Assembly: GCA_039989475.1 (NCBI GenBank)
Contig: JBDXHU010000005.1
Span: 186,001 to 250,000 of the forward strand
Source of the DNA: JBDXHU01 sp039989475
GTDB taxonomy: Bacteria > Pseudomonadota > Gammaproteobacteria > Pseudomonadales > Halieaceae
Length of the DNA: 64,000 nt
Reading direction: 5' to 3'
Under the pieces are notes generated by a model. That model saw only the letters and a program-made list of their open reading frames with translations. It was not told the DNA's origin and searched no databases. This document shows positions 9,106 through 17,808 of this stretch, in pieces (the stretch's first letter is position 1; each line of letters opens with the position of its first letter). Position numbers and translations under genes: made by a program.

Positions 9106-9456
9106 AATTTGATCACTTACTTAATTTATTATTCTTATATATGTATATAGATAGTATATAAAGATAGTTATTGTAGTAATTATAGGGGCAGCCTAATTCT
9201 GTTGGTAAGCCCATAAAACCTTTTAAAAACAAATAGATATAACGATCATAAGTCCTGTAAAACGTCTGTTTTACGCGGTTGTAAGCTCTGCATTGGCTGA
9301 GGATAGAATCCTGTGCCCTGAGGATAAATTACCCTGGCTTGCCCCAGAGCCTACTTGTTCAGGTTTCGCCCACACCCAAGGCAATAGTTTTCCCCATAGG
9401 GAGATTGCCGGGGTTAAAGCTGTTGGCTGTCGGTGCACAAACTGTGGGCAAAGGGA
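9106..9456. other. AT-rich intergenic region between mnmG and mnmE
   Basis: About 350 bases without a gene between the promoter of mnmG and the end of mnmE. The left half (about 9115-9250) is strikingly AT-rich with TATATA runs. The right half holds several DnaA-box-like nonamers on the reverse strand with one or more mismatches to TTATCCACA: TGAGGATAA at 9319-9327, TGAGGATAG at 9299-9307 and TGTGGGCAA at 9443-9451. It could be an auxiliary origin element, since origins beside gidA/mnmG are known in other gammaproteobacteria, or only an AT-rich promoter upstream region. No terminator with a T-run was recognised for mnmE. Confidence 0.35.
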
Positions 9457-10842
9457 TTACTTGCCGATGCAAAAGCTGGAGAAAATCTCACCCAGTAGTT
9501 CATCATTGTGCATGGCGCCGGTGATGGTGCCGAGATAGTCATGACATAGACGCAGGTCTTCGGCCAGTAGTTCGCCCGCACCCTGCTCCTTGATTTGCCG
9601 ACTGCCTTGTTCGAGTGCCCCGGCCGCCTGCTGCAGGGCCAGTAAGTGCCGGCGCCTGGCGATAAAGGTTTGTTCGCTATCGGCCTCAAAGCCCATTGCC
9701 TGTTTCAAATGATCGGACAGCAGATCCATGCCCGCCCCGGTCTTGGCCGACAGGGTGACAATGCTGCTGTCATCCCGATCTTCGCTTGCCGGGGAGTTGC
9801 CACTAAGGTCGCATTTGTTATGGATGATGGTGACCGGGATTGAAGCGGATAGCTGCTGTTGCAGTTCCGGCCAGATAGAGTCACTGTCTTTGTCGCGATC
9901 GGATTGGTCACAATCGTCCACCACCAGCAATATGCGGTCGGCACTCTGCATTTCTTCCCAGGCGCGCTTGATCCCTTCCTGTTCAATCGGGTCTACACTG
10001 TCGCGCAGGCCGGCGGTATCAACAATGTGTAGGGGCATACCGTCGATCTGTATATGTTCCCGCAATACATCTCGGGTGGTCCCTTCTATCGGTGTAACAA
10101 TCGCCGACTCCTGGCCGCTGAGTGCATTGAGCAAGCTGGATTTGCCGGCATTGGGTCGACCGGCGATGACCAGCTTCATGCCATCGCGTAACAGGCTGCC
10201 CTGTCTGGCGGTAGCCATCACCTGCTTGAGCTGGGTGCTTATGGCTTCCAGCTTGTCCAACACCTGACCCTCTTCGATAAAGTCGATTTCCTCTTCCGGG
10301 AAATCAATCGCGGCTTCGACAAAGATGCGCAGCGACAGCACCTGGCCTAGCAGGGTTTCTATGGCACTGGAGAAGGCCCCTTGTAGGGAGCGGTTGGCGC
10401 TGCGGGCAGCACTTTCAGTACTCGCGTTAATCAGGTCGGCTACCGCTTCGGCCTGGGCCAGGTCCAGTTTGTCGTTGAGGAAGGCGCGTTGTGAGAACTC
10501 TCCCGCGGTAGCCAGACGTGCTCCCTGCTGGCAGCACAGCCGTAACAGCAGGTCTAATACCACCGGGCCGCCATGACCCTGTAGTTCAACCACGTCTTCC
10601 CCGGTAAAGGAGTGCGGTGCGGGAAAGAACAGGGCGATACCTGTATCCAGCGCGTCATCGGTTTGGGGGTCTGTAAACGCGCTGAAGCTGGCCTGTCTGC
10701 CTTCCAGCTGCTTTTGGCAGATGGCCTCGCCGATGGTAAGGGCTTTGGGGCCAGACAATCTGATAATGCCTATACCGCCCCGACCTGGAGCGGTGGCTAT
10801 AGCCGCTATCGTATCGTCTGCCAGCTGAGCGTATTCAGTCAT
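9457..10842 (-). CDS. mnmE: tRNA modification GTPase MnmE (TrmE)
   Basis: GTPase and formyl-THF-binding partner of MnmG. 461 residues from the ATG at 10842 (MTEYAQLADDTIAAIATAPG). N-terminal folate domain (GRGGIGIIRLSGP), G1 motif GRPNAGKSSLLNAL, G2/G3 region EGTTRDVL and DTAGLR, NKCD as G4, and the invariant C-terminal CIGK. The frame is open 24 codons further upstream into the yidC end, but that part is unlike the family. Seventeen bases or less separate it from yidC, so it belongs to the rpmH operon. Confidence 0.96.
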   Translation of the reverse strand: MTEYAQLADDTIAAIATAPGRGGIGIIRLSGPKALTIGEAICQKQLEGRQASFSAFTDPQTDDALDTGIALFFPAPHSFTGEDVVELQGHGGPVVLDLLLRLCCQQGARLATAGEFSQRAFLNDKLDLAQAEAVADLINASTESAARSANRSLQGAFSSAIETLLGQVLSLRIFVEAAIDFPEEEIDFIEEGQVLDKLEAISTQLKQVMATARQGSLLRDGMKLVIAGRPNAGKSSLLNALSGQESAIVTPIEGTTRDVLREHIQIDGMPLHIVDTAGLRDSVDPIEQEGIKRAWEEMQSADRILLVVDDCDQSDRDKDSDSIWPELQQQLSASIPVTIIHNKCDLSGNSPASEDRDDSSIVTLSAKTGAGMDLLSDHLKQAMGFEADSEQTFIARRRHLLALQQAAGALEQGSRQIKEQGAGELLAEDLRLCHDYLGTITGAMHNDELLGEIFSSFCIGK

Positions 10843-10858
10843 GGCAGTGCGACCGGCG

Positions 10859-12568
10859 TCAGGACTTCGCGCCAGCCTGTTCGATCTGACGGGTGATATA
10901 CCACTGTTGGGCAATCGAGAGCAGGTTGTTGGTTACCCAGTACAGTACCAGTCCGGCCGGGAACCAGAGGAAGAAGAAGGTGAAGATAACCGGCATCCAC
11001 TGCATAACCTTGGCCTGCATGGGGTCGGCCATCGGTGGGCTCAGTTTCTGCTGGAAGAACATACTGGCGCCCATAATGAGCGGCAGGATGAAGTAGGGAT
11101 CCATTACCGACAGGTCGGTGATCCAGGCAAAGAAGGGTGCCTGGCGCAATTCCACACTTTCCATCAACACCCAGTAGAGCGCGATGAATACCGGCATCTG
11201 CACCAGTATTGGCAAGCAGCCGGCGAGCGGATTGATTTTTTCTTTTTTGTACAGGTCCATCATGGCCTGGGACTGCTTTTGCTTATCCTCGCCGTAGCGT
11301 TCCTTGATGGATGCCATCTGTGGCTGCACCCGCCGCATGTTGGCCATGGAGCGATAGCTGGTAGCGGAGAGTTTGAAAAATGCCGCCTTGATACAGACGG
11401 TCAGCAGGATAATTGCCACGCCCCAGTTACCGACCAGGTCGAAAATCTGGATCAGTAGCCAGAACAAGGGCTGGGCAATCCACCAGAGCCAGCCGTAGTC
11501 GACACTGAGGTCCAGGTATTCTGATATTTCCGCCAGGCGATACTGGTCTTTGGGTCCGGCATAAAAACGGGCTGAAATACTGCCCTGTTGTCCCGGGTCT
11601 ACCACCAGCGCGGGTGATACGAAACCGCCGATATTAAAGCCGTTATTGGTTACGCGGGTGCTGTAACTGTGGGATAGCGCCTCGTCTGGAATCCAGGCGC
11701 TGAGAAAATAGTGCTGAATCATCGCGATCCAGCCACCGCTGACCTTTTGCTTGAAAGGCTTTTCGCGCATGTCTTCAAAGTCGAATTTTACAAAGCGCTC
11801 ATCGGGCAAGGTGGTGGCCGTTCCCAGGAATGGCACCATGCCCATACCACTGGATTGTTCGGCCGAGGGATCCTGGCTGCCGTCGCGCTTGATCTGTCCA
11901 AACAGGTTGGCTTGCCAGCGTTCGCCGGTCTGGTTGTTAACCAGGTATTCGACATCAATCAGGTACTCGCCACGGTGCAGCGTGTAGCGCTTGATAATGT
12001 CCACCCCTGATGGCTTCGCCGGTGTCAGGTTGATGACAAGCGTGTCTTCATCATCTGCCAGGGAGTAGCTTGATTGCGTGCTGGTGAAGCGGGCGCGGCC
12101 GTCCGCATCGATACCATCCCTGCCTATAAGGCCACTCTGTGCGACATATACCCGGCGATCATTGTCTTCCAATAGCAGGAAAGGGACGTCCGGTGTGTTC
12201 AAGCGGGCCGGGTATCCGGGCAAGGCAACCTCGACAATATCGCCGCCACTAAGGTCGATGCGCAGGGTCATGGTGTCGCTACTCGCGCTAACCACCGCAT
12301 TTGAACGGCTTGCAGCGGGTGCTGCTATCACTGCTTCCGGGGCCGCACTGATGACCGGGATGTCATCGGCATTGCTTTCGTCAGTGACCTCTACTATTGC
12401 AACGCTGGGCAGGTCTGGACTATCGGCGTTGGTAGTCTCTGGCAGTGCCTGGGCGGCTGTCCTGGCGGGAGGGGCAGTATGCTGCTGCTTGAAGTTGACC
12501 CACTCGGTGAGCAACATGAATGACAGCACGGCAATAACGCCGATCAGCAGTGAACGAATCAGATCCAT
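10859..12568 (-). CDS. yidC: Membrane protein insertase YidC
   Basis: Inner-membrane insertase acting with or without SecYEG; 569 residues, usual for the gammaproteobacterial form. Residues 1-20 are the first membrane helix (LIRSLLIGVIAVLSFMLLTE), followed by the large periplasmic P1 beta-domain, then the conserved insertase core from about residue 365 with the positively charged hairpin (SYRSMANMRRVQPQMASIKE) and final helices ...VLYWVTNNLLSIAQQWYI. Part of rpmH-rnpA-yidD-yidC-mnmE. Confidence 0.97.
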   Translation of the reverse strand: MDLIRSLLIGVIAVLSFMLLTEWVNFKQQHTAPPARTAAQALPETTNADSPDLPSVAIVEVTDESNADDIPVISAAPEAVIAAPAASRSNAVVSASSDTMTLRIDLSGGDIVEVALPGYPARLNTPDVPFLLLEDNDRRVYVAQSGLIGRDGIDADGRARFTSTQSSYSLADDEDTLVINLTPAKPSGVDIIKRYTLHRGEYLIDVEYLVNNQTGERWQANLFGQIKRDGSQDPSAEQSSGMGMVPFLGTATTLPDERFVKFDFEDMREKPFKQKVSGGWIAMIQHYFLSAWIPDEALSHSYSTRVTNNGFNIGGFVSPALVVDPGQQGSISARFYAGPKDQYRLAEISEYLDLSVDYGWLWWIAQPLFWLLIQIFDLVGNWGVAIILLTVCIKAAFFKLSATSYRSMANMRRVQPQMASIKERYGEDKQKQSQAMMDLYKKEKINPLAGCLPILVQMPVFIALYWVLMESVELRQAPFFAWITDLSVMDPYFILPLIMGASMFFQQKLSPPMADPMQAKVMQWMPVIFTFFFLWFPAGLVLYWVTNNLLSIAQQWYITRQIEQAGAKS

Positions 12569-12577
12569 AATCAGTCT

Positions 12578-12835
12578 TCAGGGATTAGTGGGTGGAGAGG
12601 GTACTGGATCACAGCCACCTTCATGCCAGGGATGGCATTTGCCAAGGCGCCGAACTGTGAGCAGGCTGCCTTTGAAAATACCGTGGGTGAGGATAGCTTC
12701 TTCTGCATAGGCGGAGCAGCTGGGATAAAAACGGCAGTGTTGACCCAGCAATGGGCTGATAAAAAACCGATATCCTTTGATCAGCAGGAGAATCAGTTTC
12801 TTCACGGGGTTGCCTTGCTGCTTAGCTTTAGCCAT
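12578..12835 (-). CDS. yidD: Membrane protein insertion efficiency factor YidD
   Basis: Small membrane-associated protein (85 residues from the ATG at 12835) that aids YidC-dependent insertion. It contains the family core LIKGYRFFISPLLGQHCRFY and PSCSAYAEEAI with conserved cysteines, then HPWHEGGCDPVP. A longer frame up to 12934 overlaps rnpA and adds residues foreign to the family. The gene overlaps the 3' end of rnpA by 34 bases, as commonly seen, and is 9 bases from yidC. Confidence 0.93.
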   Translation of the reverse strand: MAKAKQQGNPVKKLILLLIKGYRFFISPLLGQHCRFYPSCSAYAEEAILTHGIFKGSLLTVRRLGKCHPWHEGGCDPVPSPPTNP

Positions 12836-13167
12836 TGCTGCCGCAATATAGTGGAAAGCGAGTGGTTGTCCAAGAGGTCGGCTCCCTTCCTCGCCATGAC
12901 GATCACGTCCATTCCCTGCCGGGATTCCGGGCACTGCCGGAAAAATTCCCTGGCAATGCGTTTAAAGCGGTTGCGCTGAACCGCGAGCCTGATATTTTTC
13001 TTGGCGACAATCAGACCGAGTCGATGGTGTCCCAGGTCATTACTGATCGCCAATAGCAGGAGGTGTTTGTGGGAGGCTTTGGTTTCCGCGCCGTCGAAGA
13101 CGCGACTATAGGCACTGGCGTCGAGCAGACGGTCCTTTCGGGTAAAGGAAAAATCGTCCACTAGCAC
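12802..13167 (-). CDS. rnpA: Ribonuclease P protein component
   Basis: Protein subunit of RNase P, needed for tRNA 5' maturation. 121 residues, basic. The signature region is AVQRNRFKRIAREFFRQ, containing the RNR motif that contacts the RNA; the N-terminal FTRKDRLLDASAYSRVF is also typical. Twelve bases separate it from rpmH upstream and it overlaps yidD downstream. Confidence 0.96.
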   Translation of the reverse strand: MLVDDFSFTRKDRLLDASAYSRVFDGAETKASHKHLLLLAISNDLGHHRLGLIVAKKNIRLAVQRNRFKRIAREFFRQCPESRQGMDVIVMARKGADLLDNHSLSTILRQQWLKLSSKATP

Positions 13168-13179
13168 CGGGACCGGGCA

Positions 13180-13314
13180 TTAAGCTGCCAGGCGCTTGCG
13201 ACCTTTGGCGCGACGACGGTTGAGAACATGACGTCCACCCTTGGTTGCCATACGTGCGCGGAAACCGTGGGTGCGCTTGCGCTTGAGTACGCTGGGCTGG
13301 AATGTTCTTTTCAT
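13180..13314 (-). CDS. rpmH: 50S ribosomal protein L34
   Basis: 44 residues from the ATG at 13314, MKRTFQPSVLKRKRTHGFRA and ending RRAKGRKRLAA, which is essentially the universal L34 sequence. The frame is open to 13422, but those extra codons lie over the promoter at 13394-13422 and cannot be translated from that transcript. First gene of the operon leading through rnpA, yidD, yidC and mnmE, directed away from oriC. Confidence 0.98.
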   Translation of the reverse strand: MKRTFQPSVLKRKRTHGFRARMATKGGRHVLNRRRAKGRKRLAA

Positions 13315-13393
13315 AGCGATAAATCCATTAGCAATGTTGTGAAAACCGTGCCGCTTGCCTCGCAGGCAACAGGTCTCCAGAAAAAGGGCGTGT

Positions 13394-13422
13394 ATTCTAG
13401 TGAAATAGAGCTTGTCTTTCAA
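13394..13422 (-). promoter_or_regulatory. sigma70 promoter of the rpmH operon
   Basis: Minus-strand TTGAAA (13422-13417), 17-base spacer, TAGAAT (13399-13394). The predicted transcript start is near 13387, leaving a leader of about 70 bases before rpmH. Confidence 0.75.
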
Positions 13423-13529
13423 TGCGTTAGACAGCTTTATTTATCAGGCCTTCAGAGCACCTTAAAGGCACAATGGGCGATGCTGGCTGCAGCCCGCGCG
13501 GGCCCTGCCCGGGCGCTATCATTCAACAA

Positions 13530-13735
13530 GTTGTGGGCTGGTTTACCACAAGTTATCCACAGGCTTTTACCCGTGAAAATAAATCCACCAAAAGAGCCTA
13601 AAAACACTGATAAAATAACGTAAGCAATTGATTTTAAAGAATAAAAAGCAAGTGTATATTTTTAGAAAATGTGTGGATAACTTTGGAAAGTGGGGTTAGA
13701 ATGCTGACCATTCACGCGGTATCGGTGGAAAAAAA
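13530..13735. other. oriC: Chromosomal replication origin oriC (core)
   Basis: The rpmH-dnaA gap of about 660 bases. A perfect DnaA box TTATCCACA is at 13553-13561 on the plus strand with a one-mismatch box TTTACCACA just before it (13542-13550), and a perfect box in the other orientation, TGTGGATAA, is at 13672-13680. A weaker TTTTCCACC-type box (minus strand) is near 13724. Between the perfect boxes, 13600-13672 is very AT-rich and suits the unwinding element. GATC sites are scarce here, unlike the Dam/SeqA-controlled enterobacterial oriC. The remaining part of the gap to dnaA (13736-13973) presumably holds the dnaA promoter; no confident -35/-10 pair was found. Confidence 0.85.
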
Positions 13736-13994
13736 ACAATCGACAAGAGGTGGGACCAGGCTGTGCAGTTGGGGGATGTTTTGGCTACAAACCCGGGTTT
13801 ACAGGTTCACAGCAGGTTCTGGCGCTGACATGAAAGCTGGCATTTAAAGCAGCAACAGCGGCGCAGTCTCTCGACTCGAATAAAATAAAGGGTGTGTGCG
13901 GCTGCGGCCGTGCCGCGGATAATAAGCTCTCGGATACTGCAGCAGAGATCACGGTCTCTGTCTCAGGGAGCACTTGAGATTAAAGGGGTCTACC

Positions 13995-15479
13995 TTGCCG
14001 GAACTGGTATGGCAGCAATGTGTTGATTGCCTGCAAGAGGAGCTGCCTTCACAGCAGTTCAATACCTGGATCAAACCGCTCAAAGCTGAAACGGAAGGTG
14101 CCGAGTTGCACCTGTTTGCACCCAATCGCTTCGTAAAGGAGTGGGTCGGCGACAAGTTTCTGGAGCGTATCAGCGAACTGGTGCAGGAATTGAGTCCGCA
14201 ATCCGCCTTCAATGTGGTGTTGGATATTGGTGCCCCACAGCAGCTCAATGGCCAGCGCCAAAGCCACGTGGATGCGGGCTTGAAGATGGCCGGCGCAGGT
14301 GCGGACACCGTGCGCTCACCGCGACAGGAGTTACCGGCTGCGGACCCGGCCAGAAACCCCGGTAGCGTAAGGCTGGTGCACACTACACAGCATTCTGCGC
14401 AGCCTTCAAACCTGATCGGCGGTGCGCGCCAGGTTGAGGTAGAAGGCGCTATCAAGCACCAGAATTACCTGGTCGATCACTATACCTTTGACAACTTTGT
14501 AGAGGGCAAGAGTAACCAACTGGCCCTGGCAGCGGCCGGGCAGGTGGCGGAAAACCCCGGGGGTTCATACAACCCCCTGTTCCTCTATGGTGGTGTTGGC
14601 CTGGGTAAAACCCACTTGATGCACGCGGTCGGTAATGCGCTGCTACACCGCAACCCGGAAGCAAAGGTGGTGTATCTGCACTCTGAGCGCTTTGTGGCTG
14701 ACATGGTCAAGGCACTACAGCTCAATGCCATCAGCGACTTCAAGCGCTACTACCGGTCAGTGGACGCGCTACTGATTGATGACATACAGTTTTTTGCGGG
14801 CAAGGAGCGCTCCCAGGAGGAGTTCTTCCACACCTTCAACGCCCTGCTGGAAGGTGGCCAGCAAATGATATTGACCTGCGATCGCTACCCCAAGGAAATA
14901 GACGGCCTGGAGGAGCGGCTCAAGTCTCGCTTCGGCTGGGGTTTGACGGTCGCCGTGGAGCCGCCGGAGCTGGAAACCCGGGTCGCCATTTTGATGAAAA
15001 AGGCGGTACAGGCGCGTATTGATCTGCCGCCGGACGCGGCTTTCTTTATCGCCCAGAGAATTCGCTCAAATGTTCGAGAGCTAGAGGGGGCGCTTAAGCG
15101 CGTGATAGCGAGCGCTCACTTCACAGCCAAACCTATCGACGTTGACCTGATCAAGGAGAGCCTGAAGGACCTGTTGGCCCTGCAGGACAAGCAGGTCAGT
15201 CTGGACAACATTCAGCGCACGGTGGCGGAGTACTACAAGATCAAGGTGGCGGACCTTATGTCCAAGCGCCGCAGCCGCTCTGTCGCACGGCCACGCCAGG
15301 TTGCCATGTCATTGGCCAAGGAGCTGACCAACCACAGCCTGCCGGAGATCGGTGACAGCTTTGGTGGTCGCGATCATACAACGGTGTTGCATGCTTGCCG
15401 CAAGATCAAGGAACTGCGAGAAACCAACGCCGATATTCGGGAAGACTATAAAAACCTATTGCGCTCGCTGACTACCTGA
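13995..15479 (+). CDS. dnaA: Chromosomal replication initiator DnaA
   Basis: AAA+ initiator that binds the oriC boxes just upstream. Domain I at the N-terminus (ELVWQQCVDCLQEELPSQQF), variable linker (about residues 85-155), then the AAA+ domain with Walker A GGVGLGKTHLMHAVGN and Walker B DALLIDDIQFFAGKERSQ, and domain IV with the DnaA signature FGGRDHTTVLHACRKI. No ATG exists near the start. The TTG at 13995 has AAAGGGG six bases upstream and gives the usual N-terminus (494 residues); a TTG at 13974 adds seven residues and is the alternative. First gene of dnaA-dnaN-recF-gyrB. Confidence 0.97.
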   Translation: MPELVWQQCVDCLQEELPSQQFNTWIKPLKAETEGAELHLFAPNRFVKEWVGDKFLERISELVQELSPQSAFNVVLDIGAPQQLNGQRQSHVDAGLKMAGAGADTVRSPRQELPAADPARNPGSVRLVHTTQHSAQPSNLIGGARQVEVEGAIKHQNYLVDHYTFDNFVEGKSNQLALAAAGQVAENPGGSYNPLFLYGGVGLGKTHLMHAVGNALLHRNPEAKVVYLHSERFVADMVKALQLNAISDFKRYYRSVDALLIDDIQFFAGKERSQEEFFHTFNALLEGGQQMILTCDRYPKEIDGLEERLKSRFGWGLTVAVEPPELETRVAILMKKAVQARIDLPPDAAFFIAQRIRSNVRELEGALKRVIASAHFTAKPIDVDLIKESLKDLLALQDKQVSLDNIQRTVAEYYKIKVADLMSKRRSRSVARPRQVAMSLAKELTNHSLPEIGDSFGGRDHTTVLHACRKIKELRETNADIREDYKNLLRSLTT

Positions 15480-15517
15480 GCGAGTTGATCACAGACACTT
15501 AGAAGGAAAGGATTTAT

Positions 15518-16621
15518 ATGAAATTCGCCATTTCACGGGATGCGCTGCTCAAGCCCCTGAACCTGGTTGCCGGCGTGGTGGAGCGCCGTCAAACACTACC
15601 CATCCTGGCAAACGTTATGTTGGTGCTTGATGGTGACTGGCTGTCTCTTACCGGCACAGACCTGGAAGTAGAGCTGGTCGGACGGGTCAAGCTGTCTGGT
15701 AGCGGAGACAAGGGAGAGGTGACAGTACCGGCGCGCAAGCTGGTCGATATCTGCAAGTCGCTGCCCGAAGGCTGTGAGATAGAGTTCAAGGTAGAGGAGG
15801 GTAAGGTAACGGTGCGCTCAGGGCGTAGCCGCTTCATCCTGTCTACCCTGCCGGCCGGTGAGTTCCCCAACGTAGAGGACAGCATTGGCACCCACAAGAT
15901 CACCCTGTTGCAAGGCCAGTTGCGCCGCCTGATTGAGCGAACTTCCTTCGCCATGGCACAGCAGGACGTGCGTTATTACCTCAACGGCATGCTCTGGGAG
16001 CTGCAGCCTGACCGTTTGCGGGTGGTGGCTACAGACGGGCATCGCCTGGCCATGTGTACGCTGGACGCCGAGTTCCCGATTGAGGATACCAAGCAGGTCA
16101 TTCTGCCGCGCAAGGGAGTGCTGGAGCTATCGCGCCTGTTGCACGACGAGGGAGCGGAAGTGGCCGTGGTCATTGGCAACAACCATATTCGCGCCACCAC
16201 GGACGATTTCACCTTCACCTCCAAGTTGGTTGATGGCAAGTTCCCTGATTACGATCGCGTATTGCCGCGCAACCCAGACAAGACGGTGCTTGGCTCCCGT
16301 GATGAACTGCGGCAGGCGTTTACCCGTACCGCCATCCTCTCTAACGAGAAATACCGCGGCGTGCGGCTGATGTTGTCTGATGGCAGTGTGCAGATAGTCG
16401 CCAATAACCCGGAGCAGGAAGAGGCGGAAGAGGTCGTATCGGTTGACTACCAGGGCGGTAATCTCGAGATAGGCTTTAATGTCAGCTACTTGCTGGATGT
16501 GCTTGGCGTCTTGAGTAGCGACCAGGTCAAGCTGTCATTGTCCGATTCGAACAGCAGTGCCCTGCTGGAGGAGCCAGAGCATGGCGATTCTCTCTACGTC
16601 GTAATGCCGATGCGGCTCTAA
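15518..16621 (+). CDS. dnaN: DNA polymerase III beta sliding clamp
   Basis: Ring-shaped processivity clamp, 367 residues, three repeated clamp folds. N-terminus MKFAISRDALLKPLNLVAGV and the C-terminus ...DSLYVVMPMRL match the family closely, the latter being the MPMRL tail of gammaproteobacterial clamps. An AGAAGGAAAGG ribosome-binding stretch precedes the ATG. Thirty-eight bases after dnaA. Confidence 0.98.
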   Translation: MKFAISRDALLKPLNLVAGVVERRQTLPILANVMLVLDGDWLSLTGTDLEVELVGRVKLSGSGDKGEVTVPARKLVDICKSLPEGCEIEFKVEEGKVTVRSGRSRFILSTLPAGEFPNVEDSIGTHKITLLQGQLRRLIERTSFAMAQQDVRYYLNGMLWELQPDRLRVVATDGHRLAMCTLDAEFPIEDTKQVILPRKGVLELSRLLHDEGAEVAVVIGNNHIRATTDDFTFTSKLVDGKFPDYDRVLPRNPDKTVLGSRDELRQAFTRTAILSNEKYRGVRLMLSDGSVQIVANNPEQEEAEEVVSVDYQGGNLEIGFNVSYLLDVLGVLSSDQVKLSLSDSNSSALLEEPEHGDSLYVVMPMRL

Positions 16622-16651
16622 GGGCCAGCAACTGCTGGAAGGCCGCATCGC

Positions 16652-17755
16652 ATGGCGCTTTCACGTTTAGAAATAACTGGCGTCAGGAACCTGCAAGCCG
16701 TGGTTTCCAGGGATCTTGCGCGGGCCAACCTGTATTTCGGTGCCAATGGCAGCGGCAAGACCAGCATGCTGGAGAGCATCCATTTGCTGGGTATGGGGCG
16801 CTCCTTTCGCAGCAGCCAGATCAAATCAGTTATCACCCACAGTAATGAGCAGTGCACGGTGTTCGGTACGCTTACCGCGGCAGACGGCGGCCCTGGGCTT
16901 ACGCTGGGCGTTAGTCGTGATCGCAAAGGTGCACTGGAAGCGAAAGTCGGTGGAGAGCGGGTGGGCGCCAGCTCAGAGCTTGCAGCCGCGCTACCTCTAC
17001 AGTTAATTCACGCAGACAGCTTCAACCTGCTGGCGGGTGGGCCCACCCACAGGCGCCAGTTTATGGACTGGGGTGTGTTCCACGTGGAACATGGCTTTTA
17101 TTCGAGCTGGCAACGCTTTCAGAGAGCGATTAAACAGCGCAATAGTCTGCTCCGCCGTGGTAAAATAAACGCTTCGGAAATTGGTGGTTGGAACCGGGAG
17201 CTGAGTGAGGCGGGGGAGCTGATAGATACTGCCCGCACGGCCTATTTGGCGCAGCTCGCACCCATATTTGACGAGATGATAACGCGACTCTCCCCGGCGC
17301 TGGAAAGCACCGAGCTGCGCTATCGTCGGGGGTGGGAAAAGACCGTTGGTCTCAACGAGGCGCTGGAGGCCACCCTGGACGCTGATTTGCAGCAAGGGTT
17401 TACCCATGTGGGACCGCAGCGTGCTGATATTCGTATTGTGAGTGGTGGCCATACTGCGGCGGAGGTGTTGTCCAGGGGCCAACAGAAGCTGGTGGTTTGT
17501 GCGCTGAAGCTGGCCCAGGGCCAGTTACTGACGCAGAAGAGGCAGGGGGAATGCGTCTACCTGGTGGACGATCTGCCGGCAGAGCTGGATGCTGAGCACT
17601 GCGCCCAGGTGGCCAGCGCGCTGCATGACATGCAGGCACAGGTCTTTGTGACCTGCGTAGATAAGAAAGAAATAGTCGCCGCATGGCCGGGGTCGGCTGC
17701 CGAGGATAGTGCCATGTTCCACGTGGAACATGGCCAGGTAACGCGAGTGGATTAA
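16652..17755 (+). CDS. recF: DNA repair protein RecF
   Basis: SMC-like ATPase that helps load RecA at gaps; 367 residues. Walker A GANGSGKTSMLESIHLLGMG near residue 30, the ABC signature region EVLSRGQQKLVVCALKLAQG and Walker B VYLVDDLPAELD. Unusually, two perfect parS palindromes lie within the coding sequence and both are read as FHVEHG, once in the middle (about residue 143) and once near the C-terminus. The second copy sits in the last 14 residues, where sequence constraint is expected to be low. Confidence 0.96.
   Translation: MALSRLEITGVRNLQAVVSRDLARANLYFGANGSGKTSMLESIHLLGMGRSFRSSQIKSVITHSNEQCTVFGTLTAADGGPGLTLGVSRDRKGALEAKVGGERVGASSELAAALPLQLIHADSFNLLAGGPTHRRQFMDWGVFHVEHGFYSSWQRFQRAIKQRNSLLRRGKINASEIGGWNRELSEAGELIDTARTAYLAQLAPIFDEMITRLSPALESTELRYRRGWEKTVGLNEALEATLDADLQQGFTHVGPQRADIRIVSGGHTAAEVLSRGQQKLVVCALKLAQGQLLTQKRQGECVYLVDDLPAELDAEHCAQVASALHDMQAQVFVTCVDKKEIVAAWPGSAAEDSAMFHVEHGQVTRVD
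17076..17091. promoter_or_regulatory. parS: parS centromere site 1 (inside recF)
   Basis: Perfect 16-base palindrome TGTTCCACGTGGAACA, the parS form known from Pseudomonas chromosomes. It lies about 3.4 kb from the oriC core, in the range where gammaproteobacterial parS sites cluster. ParB is encoded at 4781-5656. Confidence 0.93.
17715..17730. promoter_or_regulatory. parS: parS centromere site 2 (inside recF)
   Basis: Second perfect copy of TGTTCCACGTGGAACA, extended to an 18-base or longer palindrome by flanking A/T and C/G pairs (CCATGTTCC...GGAACATGG). It lies 639 bases from the first copy, at the very 3' end of recF. Confidence 0.93.
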
Positions 17756-17756
17756 T

Positions 17757-17782
17757 GCCCCGGATGCTTATATCGGGGCACA
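17757..17782 (+). terminator. Hairpin between recF and gyrB
   Basis: TGCCCCG and CGGGGCA arms separated by about 11 bases form a 7-pair stem immediately after the recF stop codon. No T-run follows, so it may be an attenuating or processing structure rather than a strong terminator. Confidence 0.35.
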
Positions 17783-17808
17783 ACAGACATTGAAACAAAG
17801 AGAGCACA

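Noticed and set aside
7356..9161. 601-codon open frame on the plus strand opposite mnmG
   Set aside because: It is the antisense of a fully conserved mnmG; translation shows no domain and it reflects high third-position GC. No ribosome site or promoter.
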